From NCBI GenBank assembly GCA_020466095.1, contig CM035806.1, positions 64,777,587 through 64,841,586 of the forward strand: a stretch of 64,000 nt of DNA, given 5' to 3'. Made by a program: the position numbers and the translations under genes. Source of the DNA: Chlorops oryzae. Its lineage: Eukaryota; Arthropoda; Insecta; Diptera; Chloropidae. Positions 22,148 through 33,945 of the stretch are shown here, in pieces (the stretch's first letter is position 1; each line of letters begins with the position of its first letter). Under the pieces are notes generated by a model, which saw only the letters and a list, made by a program, of their open reading frames with translations, made no database searches and was not told the DNA's origin.

Positions 22148-22495
22148 ATTGTGTTTTCAGTAAAATGCTTGTAACTTGCGAACCACTCAACACATTTCAT
22201 TGATATTTGGCGTACTGGTAAACTACGTGAAGGGACATATCCTGGAAGAAAATGGATGATAGCCTGCTCGAGCCACGCCCACAAATAAGGGTTTATCGTA
22301 ACTTCCGAAGTAAAAGGCGTAGAAGCTTCATATTCGCAACATAGGTTGACCAAGGCAAATGAAAGGTGTAGGGAAAAATTTATGTGGCCCTCCCACTGCC
22401 ACGCCACAAATGGAGACGCAAAACATAGTGCGAAATAATGTCGGGACGCTGGGTGTTTCAAAGTCGGGCTTGACCGACTTCAGCTTTCTTACTTG

Positions 22496-23840
22496 TTCAA
22501 TTTACCACTGTGGCCAATATAAGCACTACCAAAGCACTCTTTCTCTCGCTACGCTCCTGATAGTCTTGATTATTGTACCGAAAAGTGTTCGGTCTCAATT
22601 TTGACTTCACCAATCCAATTGTATCCCGTGATCGCCATTCCTCTTCTTGGCGGTGGAAGACAGTGCTCCGTTTATATTTCTCGATACCAAAATGGCCTTT
22701 AATCACTATGAGTTTTCATTCTTTGAAGCACATTCGAGAAGTTTTTAAGCACATTCATAAAATACATAATGTACTTAATCCAAAACATTAAAATTAATTT
22801 TGTTTTTGTTTTCACAACAAAAAACAAACTGCTTTCGATTTGAGAGATTTAAAGAAGAATAAAAGAAGTTTTGGTTTATCGGCTTTTTATATATGAAAAT
22901 ACTAAAATATAATCTTATATCCTTGGACGCTAAGCATTAGGGATTTCGTTTCTTCAACTGCTATTTCCAGAAGAATTATGCTGTCATTCTGCATAAATCA
23001 AATCTCTTCAACTCGTTCCCCTCTGCGAATATAAATTATTGAAATATAACGTCATATAACTATCATAATATTTTCAACGCAGCTGTCCCATGGCGTAATC
23101 TTTCAAACTTAAACAGTCATGCAAAATTTGTGCATGCAATTTGTGTATACGCTTGTCTGATTTCTGCTAACTCTCTTGTACGAAAAAAGAAGGCTAATCC
23201 TTTAATGGAAATCGCAGCACTGAGAACAAAAAATAAGCTTGCAAAAATCAACGTTCCCAGAATGCAATCAAATTACGTCGTTGATTGATTTTTCGCACAA
23301 GACGATTCATTATACTTTTAATATGATTACATTGAATTGAACAACAGGAACTATTGAGTCTCACATCCGTGATTTCAATAATATTTTTGTCGGTCATTTA
23401 AAAAGTCGTTTTTCAGACTTGCATATAAAAAAAAAAAAAACAACAAAATTCAAATTAAGGAACAGAAAAACTAAAACGAACAACTCCTATAAGCCGATAT
23501 TCTTATTAACAATTAAAGAGTTTTTTTTTTGTTTGTTTTTTGCCATTCTTCGCTATCGGGCAAATCGTATGCTGTGTACACAGTGTGAACAAGTTGAGCA
23601 AACAAAAATATAAATCAGAAGAAAAAAGGTGAATTTTAACGCGTGGTCTTTTAATAGGCAATAGGTAGTGAATAGTGCAATGAAAAACCGAACAGACAAG
23701 TGAGCAGCTGCAAGTTAGCATGAAGGAAAAATCTCTATCTTTGAGCGATTGCTGAGCGTTAAGGCACGCAAATATCTAATTAGCAGTTAGAGGACTGGAA
23801 CTGGTGGGAAAGACCAAACGGACTGTAGAGCATGGGTTGA

Positions 23841-23874
<34 letters not shown>

Positions 23875-25922
23875 GTGCAATTCCGCAATATTATGTAGGT
23901 GTGAACTCAATAATTTGATACAGTTATTTTCTATATTTTTCAAATTTTTTACTTTTTTGTTTTGCCTGAAAATAATTTGAAATACTTTCAAGTAGTAAAT
24001 AGGAGTAAAAGATTTCTTAAGGCATTCGATAAACGCCTTTGCAAAATCTGCAAGCGTTCAATTTAAATCGGTCAGCATGTTGCAATCCGCAACATAATTA
24101 ACGAAAAACGAATTTTTTTAAATCAAATTTACTTAGAAAACAAAAACACAAAAAATTATATTAATCTGATATGGAAAATCAATTTTTTGAACTAACTGTG
24201 AAATCTTCAACCGATGAAAGGTTTCCCTTAACACGGCATAATTTCACGAATAAAGGAAGATAAAACAAAACAAAGCCAAAAAGGAAGCCTTAGCCGGTCA
24301 GATCGGCTTCATTGCGCTTAGCTTATTTAAACCATTAACCCTACGAAAATAAAACTTTCAGAGAAACAGTAACAATCGGGAGCCTAAGCGGGCATGGCAA
24401 CAACTGAACGGCGAACAATATTTCCGGTCCTTTTCAGGAATATTCATGCATGCCAATTACCTGTGGAGGTAAGTTCTAGCCGTCACAAGCTCGCGCACAA
24501 CTTGAATATGCCTCATTAGAGTTGGGCATGAAAACGAAAGACTTAAGGCACGAACTCGATGTTAACTGACCAACTCAATCACGTTTATATAAATTAAAAA
24601 AATATAATTCTTTATTTTTATTTAATTTTTTTTTTCTGTTTTCTTATTTCTTAATAAAGCCGGGGAACAATAATAAGTCACGTTACATTTTGTTTATGAA
24701 TTTTTTTGTTTTGTTTTTTGAGTGCTTTACAGTGCTGTAAGTACTATTTTTTATGTAGGACAACCATTCAAGTCACTTCCAAAGCAATGATGTACGATTG
24801 TATGAATCACCTGCGCTGAGAGGAAATTCCTTAACGAACTATTGAGTTTTTTCTTCCCTTTTTACGAAAGCTATTACTTTTGTTCATTCAAGCTCAAGGG
24901 CGCCTACTGTATGTGCTGTCTGTCTATGACTGACTGACTGAGTGACGGGCAGTTGAACGGAGAGGCAGGCGGACAGACGAACGCACGCACGCACACCTCA
25001 TTCAGTTTGAATTAAGTCAATTAATTTCGGTACATTGGATCTCTGTACTACCGTATTCGTTGTATTGTTGCCATGATTGAGGTGCACGCACTTATTTCAT
25101 GCTTATTAAAGCTTATAGTGTCGGAAACACAACTTTACATTTTACTTAACCACATACATATACATAAAACAAACATATATATTTATATTCCACTAGCCGC
25201 TTATGTAATATTTTAGCGCTATTGCGGCACAAAACTTTTTTTTGGTTTTTTTTTTTCGTTCATTCACTCAAGCAAGAAAAAAATTTCATGAAGTAAAATA
25301 GAAACAAAAACTTTCATTTTTCGTGATATTTTTGATGACTTAATTGAACTTGATCCGGTTTCGACTAAATGACTGTTTTGAATTATGAAAAATGTGATTT
25401 ATATTTTCATTTTGAATTATTTGAATACAAAGCTTTGCGTCATATTCGGTGAAGAAAAAAATAAGAACAAGGTGCGGAGTACGATTTATTCGATCGTCAC
25501 TGTAGCGACATATGCTTATTTATTATTTTGAGGTTTTTGAACTTGCAGTTAAATGTATATTTAAGTTAAAAATTTATACGTATTCATACATAAAAATAAT
25601 AAATTCAAAATAATTTTCAATTGAAATTGATTTTGTACAACAGTTAAAGTTTATGTGCTTTCGCGCCTTTTGACTTGTGCCTTTTGACACTTCTGATTTT
25701 CCAAATTTTTGAACGCGCCGTTTTAAGAGCCATTACGGAAGCTCGAAATTATAGCTTAAATTGGGCTTTAAAATTTCTATAATAGATCCAAATTGTTACT
25801 AGAGATCACCGAATCAAGTACATTTTGGGCCTTACTCTAACTTCTGTGTCCCAGGTTTTCATAATAAACTTCGTCAACATACATAGCTGACCTTCCCAGA
25901 TGCGAAAGCAATTAGGTGAGGA
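22496..25922. other. AT-rich non-coding stretch with A tracts
   Basis: No gene recognised. Includes an A run of ~32 at 23840-23871 and a GACTGACTGACTGA run near 24927. Confidence 0.5.
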
Positions 25923-26083
25923 AGGTGTACTCTCTTCTTGCGGACACTGCTCTTAAGGAGACACTTTTTGGTAATGCTCTAGTGTTTCTGCTTCTCAAAT
26001 AGTTTCCTCTTAAGCGGACACCTCAATCGCGCGGACATATTTTTTGGTCCCGTAGGTGTCCGCTTAAGTGAGAGTACACTGTA
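25923..26083. mobile_element. Short pogo-like MITE (GTACTCTC...GCGGACAC ends)
   Basis: Left GGTGTACTCTCTTCTTGCGG and right GTCCGCTTAAGTGAGAGTAC followed by ACTGTA are imperfect inverted ends with CGGACAC subterminal motifs. Related to 46790-46916 and, more distantly, to the 35003-37425 family. Confidence 0.65.
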
Positions 26084-26929
26084 TGTTAAAACCGAACGAC
26101 CTGGTGGCTATTATCATTTCATGCATTTTTGCGCACGGTGTACGACAACCTTAAATGTTGGTGGCTGTAAACTCCACTCTCTTCAAACATTCTTATAAAA
26201 AATCTATTAGAAAAATTGAATTTATTCATCATGAAAAGGCACTGAATTGAGCTACTTACATATCCTCTATAAGCTTCCAACTTGAAAAACCTTACCTTCG
26301 AAGTGTTTCAGTTAAAGAAAAATTTAATTGAAAGAAATACCATTCGAATGGAAAAGAAATAGCGACATCATTGACCTTAACTACGTGCAAAAAGTTTCTT
26401 AATTTATTTATAATCTTTCATATTTTCGACAAAACCTTATATATGTAGCCTTATAAAAAATATAATAGAATATTATAAAACGACCGAATTAGTGCAGCTT
26501 AAAAATTTAACTTTTATTTTTATTTGTTTATTTTATTTAGATACAATATCTAAGGTAAATGGGATAAAGTCTGAAATTCTCAAAAAAGTCATGCACTTTG
26601 GGTTTTTTGTCTATTTAAAAAAAATTTTTTTTTTTTGCTACATTGACCTCGAAGATATCAAATCAAGGTCGCGGAAATTTGCAAAGAATGTCTTTAATCC
26701 GCGGTTTTATGTATTTTTAAGCCAAAAGAATAGTAAAAAGAAATATGTTTCTAAAAATTTATATATGTATTTACAAATGTGTATAAAATTTTTAATCAAA
26801 GGCTTTTATAAATGACAATGAAGATAAAAAGTTTGCGACCATTTTTTCGATTTAAGACCAAGTCGAACAATTAATATCGAAATAAGTGAACGAACCACTT
26901 TTGACGGTGGTTTGACAAATGCATTCTCT
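26084..26929. other. AT-rich non-coding stretch
   Basis: A 107-codon open frame (26492-26815) is Lys/Phe/Ile-rich, as expected for AT-rich sequence; no domain seen. Confidence 0.5.
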
Positions 26930-26990
26930 TATATCTGGGACACTCAGTGTCAATATGTATGTTGCTGTATATGGCATTTGTGCGTCTGTG

Positions 26991-27818
26991 GATTCAGGTA
27001 GGGGCTGAAGCCCCCTCCATTAAGAACAACTTCCGGCATAAAACTTCACACGTGACGTATGACGGAGTTTATCTGGTAAGGACTTAAATCTTGTATGTAT
27101 GCAATCGATTATGACTCCATAGATTTTCGACCAACGATATTAATTGGAGGGCTGACTTCCTATAAATATAAGAAAATAAAAAAATTCATTAGTTATTATA
27201 TGCAGCTCATATGTACGACAGCGGTTTCAAGGCAATAACAGATCTGGAATTAAAGGCTGAATTTATGTGGTGGTATAACAAATGGAAGCTCTGTCACTTT
27301 GCGACCCAATGTTCTTTCGCAATACATATTAGTTTATTGCTACAAATATTAGCCACGGTTCCCGTTACCACTGCCACGCCAGAGAGGATATTCTCTGCCT
27401 TGAAAATGATAAAAACCTACTTAAGATCTAGTCAAAGTAATGAGAGGCCGAACGTTCCAAACCAAGGCGCATGTAAATTGAAAATTGGGATGATGAGGAG
27501 TAATCTTGCCTTTTACGGCTTACTTTTTACGGCTCTTTAGTGACCTTTAGTGCGTCTTTGCTAGTTTATGTCAAAGTACAGAATTTTCATTTTAACAACT
27601 TTACATGAAGCATCTTAGAATGGAATTAAAAGACTTTGTTCTTTTTGCCAATAAATAAGATTGTTATTATTGTATTTAATGTTTTTATGGTTTTAATGTT
27701 TTAGTGATCCTGCTGCTTTTTTTTGTACTTTTTGCTGTTTAAAAATATCTGAAAATAGCTGGGAAACTTTTCTTTTCAGCCCTCTGACCCCCTTCAGTCA
27801 CCACACGACCCACCCCTG
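26991..27818 (+). mobile_element. hAT relic with 8-bp target duplication
   Basis: 828 bp flanked by CGTCTGTG at 26983-26990 and 27819-27826. The left end region CAGGTAGGGGCTGAAGCCCC and reversed right CAGGGGTGGGTCGTGTGG are loosely similar. Contains the transposase C-terminal fragment at 27211-27540. Confidence 0.7.
27211..27540 (+). pseudogene. hAT transposase C-terminal (dimerisation) fragment
   Basis: 109 codons. The core reads LLQILATVPVTTATPERIFS, then ALKMIKTYLRSSQSNERPN. This matches the hAT C-terminal dimerisation signature, (L/I)..VPVTTATAER.FSALK.IKTYLRS.....R, known from hobo/Ac relatives. The rest of the transposase (zinc finger, RNase H-like core) is gone. The element is flanked by an 8-bp duplication, as expected for hAT. 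Non-functional; possibly a deletion derivative mobilised in trans. Confidence 0.8.
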
Positions 27819-28020
27819 CGTCTGTGTGTATAGACTAATAATTCTCCTCCGTTTCAAACATACGACATACACGAAAAGATAGCTGGTACAAAAAAGATCA
27901 ACCTGTCCTTCGGTCTATCTATACTACACAGTTTCCATATCAATTGAGATGCCCGAACTTCACGAAATTCCTGTACGAAGAGTAAGAGAGCAAAAGCAAG
28001 TTCGAAACTAGACTTCTGCT

Positions 28021-28376
28021 TTATTTTAAAACATGCAAGATTGAAGATTTGGAAGACAACATGAAAAACTAAAAATTATACCAAAGTTACATGGAACATG
28101 GGTTTTTCTAATGCTCATAAGACTTGAAAAGAAAAATTTTGATAGTCGTGGTAGAAGCTCCCCCTGTAGGAAGTTGAACTAGTGCAGAAGTACTCTTCGA
28201 CTACTTCCCAAATCAACAGTACTACTCGCTCGTAATTTCCCCGCCAATGCATTGAACTGTAAACTTTTACTCTGAGGTGCCATTCGAAAATCGACAGTCG
28301 CGTTTGAACTAGTGCAGAAGTAGAGGCAACAGGGCCACTTCAGTAAATTTGCTATACTACGTTGATAGATGGGGGA
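28021..28376. repeat. Non-coding; contains a short duplication
   Basis: The phrase GAACTAGTGCAGAAGTA occurs at about 28176 and 28307, about 130 bp apart. No gene recognised. Confidence 0.5.
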
Positions 28377-28452
28377 CCGGCCCGCGCTGTCGTAGCTCAC
28401 AGCGTAGCGCGTGCACCCCGCGATCCGAAGGACCCAGGTTCAAATCCCGGGC
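28377..28452 (+). pseudogene. tRNA-like sequence with perfect B-box
   Basis: A-box-like TAGCTCACAGCGTAGCGCG and B-box GGTTCAAATCC are spaced as in a tRNA. The T arm pairs CCAGG with CCCGG (one mismatch). The acceptor stem pairs poorly. A TCTTTTTT tract about 15 nt downstream could act as a Pol III terminator. A tRNA pseudogene or SINE head is more likely than a functional tRNA. Confidence 0.5.
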
Positions 28453-28663
28453 CAAGCGAACGCCGATCTTTTTTGTAATTATTAGTAAAAATTGGAATCC
28501 TAAGAGGAATAAAAAGCAAATATATAAAAATGAAAGGTTTCAAATTGGCAGAAAGTGTTGAGCGAATTTGTGCGCAAAGTTGTGAGACAGCATTGGTGAA
28601 GACGTGTTTTTCAATCCAATTATTTGAGTTTTTCGAAACATGTCATTCTTCCAAATTTTTTCG

Positions 28664-28732
28664 CCTGCGACAGGAATCGAACTCGAGCCCTTCAGATTCC
28701 TAAGTGAATACGCTTTCACTACGCCACGGACC
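28664..28732 (-). pseudogene. tRNA-like sequence, same family as 5201-5270
   Basis: Minus strand: CCGTGGCGTAGTGAAAGCG (A-box-like) and GAGTTCGATTCC (B-box). The upstream flank GCACAGCAAATATATTAG (plus orientation) matches the one beside 5201-5270. Tail-to-tail with the tRNA-like sequence at 28377-28452. Confidence 0.5.
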
Positions 28733-28739
28733 TATCTGA

Positions 28740-29599
28740 CTCACGCACAGCAAATATATTAGATTAATGTGTGGGCAAAAATGAACTGTTGAATATGCCA
28801 CTAGTTAGGTTCTACTGTCCGTGTCTCTACTCTCGTATTAGTTCTTTTTCCTATACTCGAGAACTACTCGCTAGGGCACAATTGACCCCACTCTACAGGG
28901 CCATTTAACAATGTATAATGTACACAGGTATACAGATATCGGATGCTTTTATGCCAGTTTCGGCTAAAATCTACAAAGTCTTGTTCGTTTTTGCTTTAAA
29001 AATTTCTTTAAATATTTTATTTGGTATTTTTAATCGCGTTTCTCGGATTATTATTATTATTTTTATTTAATTAACGAATAAATGCTTAACAATTGCATTT
29101 ACTTCCTGCTCTTAATTAATACGGTTATCATTATCATTATTATTTTTATTTCTTATTTTTAGTTCAAGGTCCTCTAACTTTTATAAGCTTTTTTGTTGCA
29201 CAATTAAAAACTTTTATTACTTCATTAAATTTTACGAATGAAAAGAAATAAGAAACCAAATTTCTTTCACATACCGAAATTCCTAAACCGATATCACCTA
29301 ATCGACCCACACTTTACAAGGAAATAGAGCAATTGTCTAATGTGCGAAGCCCAAAGCCACATAAGTCAAAGTCTTTAATGGAAAACAAGCACATAGGTAC
29401 TTACACTGAACGAACGAACGAACGAACGAACCGAAAAAAGCAATCAAAGGCAAGTTGATGAATTTTACAACAACAAGCAAACAAGAAAAAAATCCAAATA
29501 ACTAAAAAGAAGTTGATAAAAAAATTAATCGAAATTGCGAAATTTTAGCGAAAATATTTTAACTGGAACGATGAAAAAACAAAAACAAAAAAAAAAAAA
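28740..29599. other. AT-rich non-coding stretch
   Basis: No gene. A (GAAC)n run at about 29408-29432 and short A tracts. Confidence 0.5.
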
Positions 29600-30203
29600 A
29601 GTAAGGGTGTTATAGTCAGGCGCGCCTGACAGTGAAATACCCGACACAGACACATATGTATGTTTAAATTAGTTCTAAAACACGCCCAAAACCAGGATCA
29701 TTAAGAAAGAATATCCAAGAGACTTTTAAGGCCACAAGGGGCCCCATACTACGACTTATGTTCAATGTATTTATGAAAACCGTCCCTTTGCCACGCCCGA
29801 TTTTCCAAATTTTTTGAATTATAATCGGAGGCTTAAGTATACGCTCTAATTCTAAATTTCATTGAAATATTTTGAAAAAGGCCGATTTTTGGGCAGTTTC
29901 GGGTTTCGTTTTGTGACAGACCCTAGTACTGGAGGTACCCTTAATAATGGTCCGATCGAGTCCATTCTCGAACTCATGTCAACGTGAGCACGCATACCAA
30001 ATTTTGTCAAGATAGCTCAACTCCTTCGATAAGATAACTGTATACAGACAGACAGACAGACGGACAGACATGTCTAAATCGAATCTCCTGGTGACGCTGA
30101 TCATTTCTATATATATTTTATATGGCCTACCGCGACTGATTGTGGGTGTTACACACAACCACACAAACGCAATATAGCCTTGAGAGTGTGTCGGGTATAA
30201 AAA
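29600..30203 (-). mobile_element. Family A Helentron/HINE-like element, full copy
   Basis: Minus orientation. The 3' end at left has GTAAGGGTGTTATAGTC then the perfect palindrome CAGGCGCGCCTG. The 5' end at right reads GTGTGTCGGGTATAAAAAC. Microsatellite GACAGACAGACGGACAGAC at 30047-30070. No coding. Confidence 0.82.
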
Positions 30204-31053
30204 CAACAGATCAAACCACGCTAGATTGTTGCGGCTCAGTCAATATTTACATAATTTGCACGCGAGGACATACGCTGGACCAAAGACCACGGTGACTCGT
30301 CAAGTCTCGTCCGCCGAGAGTCGGAATAGACAGTAGAATTCCTTTTATGAGCTTTCAATGGAGCATTGTTTTGGGTCAGTACAGAGTAGAGCGATGGACG
30401 CTGCAATGTGTTGCAATGTTTTGTTTTTATTTCTTGCTTTGGTTTTTTTTTTTTTTTTGCTCTAATTTGCAAATTTCGATTCGAAATTTCGATGGAAAAA
30501 GAAGCAAACATATCAGAAGAGAAAACCTGATTCCTGATGCAATGCGGTCTTTGTCAAATCCCATGAGAAATTCCAATTCGATTTATGTCATTTTCCTCAC
30601 GAATCTGCACTTGCAAATTTGCGAAAAAGTCGATTTCTTGCGTTGCGTTTCGTTTCGAATCGTTTCGTTTTGTCTCGTTCCGTTCCGTTCCGTTCCGATT
30701 CGTTTCGATTGGATTCGTCTTGTGGCAATTAATTCATTTCACCTGTCCGAATTGATACTCGAATACTTTGCGTTAAATTTCGTTTTATCGCCTTTTTGAA
30801 GGAACGAACGTGTTTTGTCCGACTTATTGAATCGGGCATCACTGACGTTAATTTGTCTTTTGACAACTGGCGATTAGTGTCGATTAGTGCGCTCTACTGC
30901 GTGATCAATTTGCTTGATGTTGCATTTCGTGGTAATAGCTATTTTGAAATTTTTCAAATTTTACTCTTAACTTCGTATCTAAATCGCTTTATTTACCTAC
31001 TGTAATATTAAACTTACTTACTACTGCTGTGCAGGGTATTAAGCTGTATATCT
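30204..31053. other. Non-coding, with TTTCG/TTCCG pentamer repeat
   Basis: The pentamer-like run (GTTTCGTTTC..., TCCGTTCCGTTCCG) spans about 30640-30720. No gene recognised; the 150-codon open frame on plus (30347-30799) is low-complexity. Confidence 0.5.
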
Positions 31054-31055
31054 TA

Positions 31056-31722
31056 GGGTGTCCCAAAAAAATTTTTTTTCGAATATAATAGTAGAACGTA
31101 AGGTTTCCGAAAGCTTATGGGTCAAAGTATTTTTGAGAATTTTTTCAGAATTTTCGCAAAAGGTTTAGAGGTTGCGCTCAGCGGATTTGCCTCAAAAGCC
31201 CCACATTTCCAAATTTTTAGAGATAGCTTCTTCATAAGCAATGCTTTTCAGAATTTTTAGGTATTAGTCGGTGGAAAAGTATACAATCTTTGTTCTCACT
31301 TACATAAACTGCAAAATATACCAACTTTATAGGATTTTTAGGCATCTTTAGTAGACATTTTTACGAACAAAATCGGACGTCAAAAAAAGAAGGCCCCAAA
31401 ATTTCTTAATTTTATATGAAAATGGTTGAAAGTAATTACGCAATTTCAAATAGTACGAATTCCTTTGTAATTTGTTAAAGGAAATTAGGATTTTACTCTT
31501 ATAGTTCCAAAGCTATGTCCCGTTATCTTTTCCAAAACATTATAACAAAAACACGTTGCATACTTCCAGGCTTACATTGGAAAATTTCATTGCCAATCAA
31601 TATTAAATAGACTCAAAATGACGAGTTTTTCATGGGCATTGATTTTCGGCTAAATTTCCCGCCGTGCTAATATCCCTTTTCCAAAAATCTCTTGCTATAA
31701 GACGAATTTTTTTGGGACACCC
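31056..31722. mobile_element. MITE with TA duplication (GGGTGTCCCAAAAAAATT ends)
   Basis: 667 bp. Left GGGTGTCCCAAAAAAATTTT, right AAATTTTT-TTGGGACACCC; TA at 31054-31055 and 31723-31724. The interior has no recognised ORF. TA duplication and end sequence fit a Tc1/mariner-derived element. Confidence 0.85.
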
Positions 31723-31724
31723 TA

Positions 31725-33080
31725 GCACACATAGCTATGGTCAACGAAATAAAAGCGCCAAATAATATATCAAATCTGGACAAACGATATTTAAGATCGA
31801 TAGCTTCATTTTCCAAACTCAAAGGTGCGCTCCAATTATGCTGAACATGGCTGTAGTCATTTGAAAAGGCATGGTATTCGAAGTGCGTAATCGACGCAAA
31901 AGTGAAATGAAATGAAGTCGTTAGTAATTTGTCACTATTACAAACGATCGATGACTTGTAGAGCATTGCAAGAGTTAATGGCACGTATAGCTAAGAAACC
32001 ATTTTCAATGAAACGATAGTAAAATTAGCGAGTGCTAGTTAGTAAAAAAAAAAAACAATAGGAAAATATATTAAATAATATTGTCTCAAGAAAGCAGACC
32101 TTTGTTAATTTGTTTTGGTTTTCTTTTTTTGGTTTTTTGCTCATAATTAATGATATCAACGTGCGATTACTTGAGTTCTTAGACAAACAGCTGTGTGTAA
32201 ATTGGACACCACCAGATGTTAATAACGAAATCGAAAGAGAATGTAAAATATTGCAAAACGGAATTAATTAATTATAGTTACGCTTAAGTCTTTAAGTCTA
32301 ACCTAGCCCATTTCAAGCCGATCTGATAAGTCGAAGTCTTGAGTCCAAGTCCAAGTCGGAGTTAAAGTTTACGTCTAGCATGATCGTAAATCGAAAAATG
32401 TTGTATGCTAAACGTGCGCGTTGAAAGCTTTTTGCTTTCGGGTGACTCTATCAATCTTTGTTGAATTATGCGCTTTCGTGGTGTTGATTACAGCACCAAA
32501 AATTGTGTTGTAGGAGATAAACGGAAATTTTGAAGCAAAGAAGCCAAAGATAAATTCTCAGCGGTGTGGAAAAACGTTGAAATAAAAAATACTGAAAAAT
32601 AAAATAAAATAAATTAGGTACATCTAAAAGGATCAGTGGCTGAAAAGTGCTGGAAGTATTCAACAGAGCAAAAGAATACCACAGGAAGTCTCAATATCGA
32701 TTTAATCGGAAGAAATTCCATACAAAAAGTCTTAGCAGGAGTGATTTTTATTTTAAAATATAGTGCTTAATTCAATGTTTAATATTTCTTGACAGAAATC
32801 GAAGAATTTGGTGAACGAGAGGCTTTTAAATCTCAGGAGCCGATCAAATTGGAAATACGATAATGTATAGCGCGGGCAAAGAAACCGAAAATAGTTTCCG
32901 ATCTTCGCATATCCGTTCAAGATGTTCCTTGTTCATCTGGGGAACTCAAACTAACACAAGAGCCATACCAATGCACGTTAAGTGAAAGAGAGCTTAATTG
33001 TGCTATTGATACACTGAACGAAAAATAGGCGGCCTGAAAAATGGCCCCAATGCAAAATGGCCCCAAACTGAAAATGAAAC
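31725..33080. other. Non-coding stretch
   Basis: No gene. A run of AGTC/AAGTC phrases (about 32289-32370) is a cryptic repeat. The sequence just before 33081 repeats AATGGCCCCAA. Confidence 0.5.
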
Positions 33081-33945
33081 AAGTAAGGGTGTTATAGTCA
33101 GGCGAGCCTGACAATAGAATACCCGACACAGACACATATGTTCAAAGAATTTTTAATATCAGGAAGTGTTTAAGGCCATAAGGGGCCCATATACCGACTT
33201 TTGTTAAATTTCTTTATGAAAACTGCCCCTTTGCCACGCCCAGTTTTCCAATTTTTTTGAAATCTAATCGGAGGCTTAGATATACGCTCTAATCCTAAGT
33301 TTTATTGAAATATTTCGAAAAAATCCGATTTTGGGGCACTTTTGAGATTTTTGTGACAGACCCTAGTACTAGAGCACCCTTAAAAATGGACCGATCAAGA
33401 AAATTTTTTGGGAGGGCGTTTATGACTAGAAAAGAAGCCAAAGTGCCAAGTTTCGTTCAAGTCCCATTTGAATTACGGGTGTAGGAGACAACTTCGAAAG
33501 ATGCCTTTCGGCCACGCCCACTTTTCCAATTTTTGTAAATAATATTATGTACTTGCCTTCGAACATGTTCAAATATCAAATTTCATCAAAATATCTTGAA
33601 AAACTTCGATTTTAGAGCAGTTTTTGTGATTTTCGTAACAGACCCTAGTACTGGAGGTACCCCTAAAAATGGTCCGATCGGGTCCATTCTCGAACTTAAT
33701 CTTACTCATGTCCCCGTGAGCACGCATACAAATTTGTTTGTCAAGATAGCTCAATTCCTTCGATAAGATAACTGTATACAGACAGACGGACAGACTGACA
33801 GACGGACATGTCTAAATCGAATCTCCTGGTGACGCTGATCATTTCTATATATATTTTGTATGGTCTATCTCGACTGGTTGTGGGTGTTACACACAACCAC
33901 ACAAACGCAATATACCCTCGACACAGAGTGTGTCGGGTATAAAAA
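33081..33945 (-). mobile_element. Family A element, long copy with an internal duplication
   Basis: Ends as in other family A copies: left AAGTAAGGGTGTTATAGTC plus hairpin CAGGCGAGCCTG; right GTGTGTCGGGTATAAAAA. At ~865 bp it is longer than the ~600-bp copies, because the block GACAGACCCTAGTACT ... CCGATC occurs twice (33355-33395 and 33641-33681), each preceded by a similar CACGCCCA...TTTTCCAATTT segment. Confidence 0.85.

Larger units (their letters stand above)
21350..22495 (+). mobile_element. Family B element with giant microsatellite and nested MITE
   Basis: Head at 21350 (TTATAAGCAGCGTAAGCAGG, a diverged form of TTATACCCAGCGTACGCAGG). A long GTCC/GTCT array follows (21474-21845). The conserved body (GGTCGGATCTCCTCCGAAAC) is interrupted by a MITE (21978-22147). 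The tail has the hairpin AAGTCGGGCTTGACCGACTT and CTTTCTTACTTG. Confidence 0.85.
26930..28020 (+). mobile_element. Diverged family A element split by a hAT insertion
   Basis: Left piece 26930-26990 (TCTGGGACACTCAGTGTCAA ... TGCGTCTGTG) resembles the family A head. The right piece (27819-28020) resumes with CGTCTGTGTG and continues with family A body similarity (ACTTCACGAAATTCCTGTAC, AAGCAAGTTCGAAAC). The two are separated by the hAT relic at 26991-27818. Confidence 0.6.

Noticed and set aside
26492..26815. 107-codon plus-strand frame
   Set aside because: AT-rich sequence giving Lys/Phe/Ile; no domain or initiation context.
30347..30799. 150-codon plus-strand frame
   Set aside because: Its second half is the TTTCG/TTCCG pentamer repeat (FRIVSFCLVPFRSVPI); the first half is T-rich; no domain.
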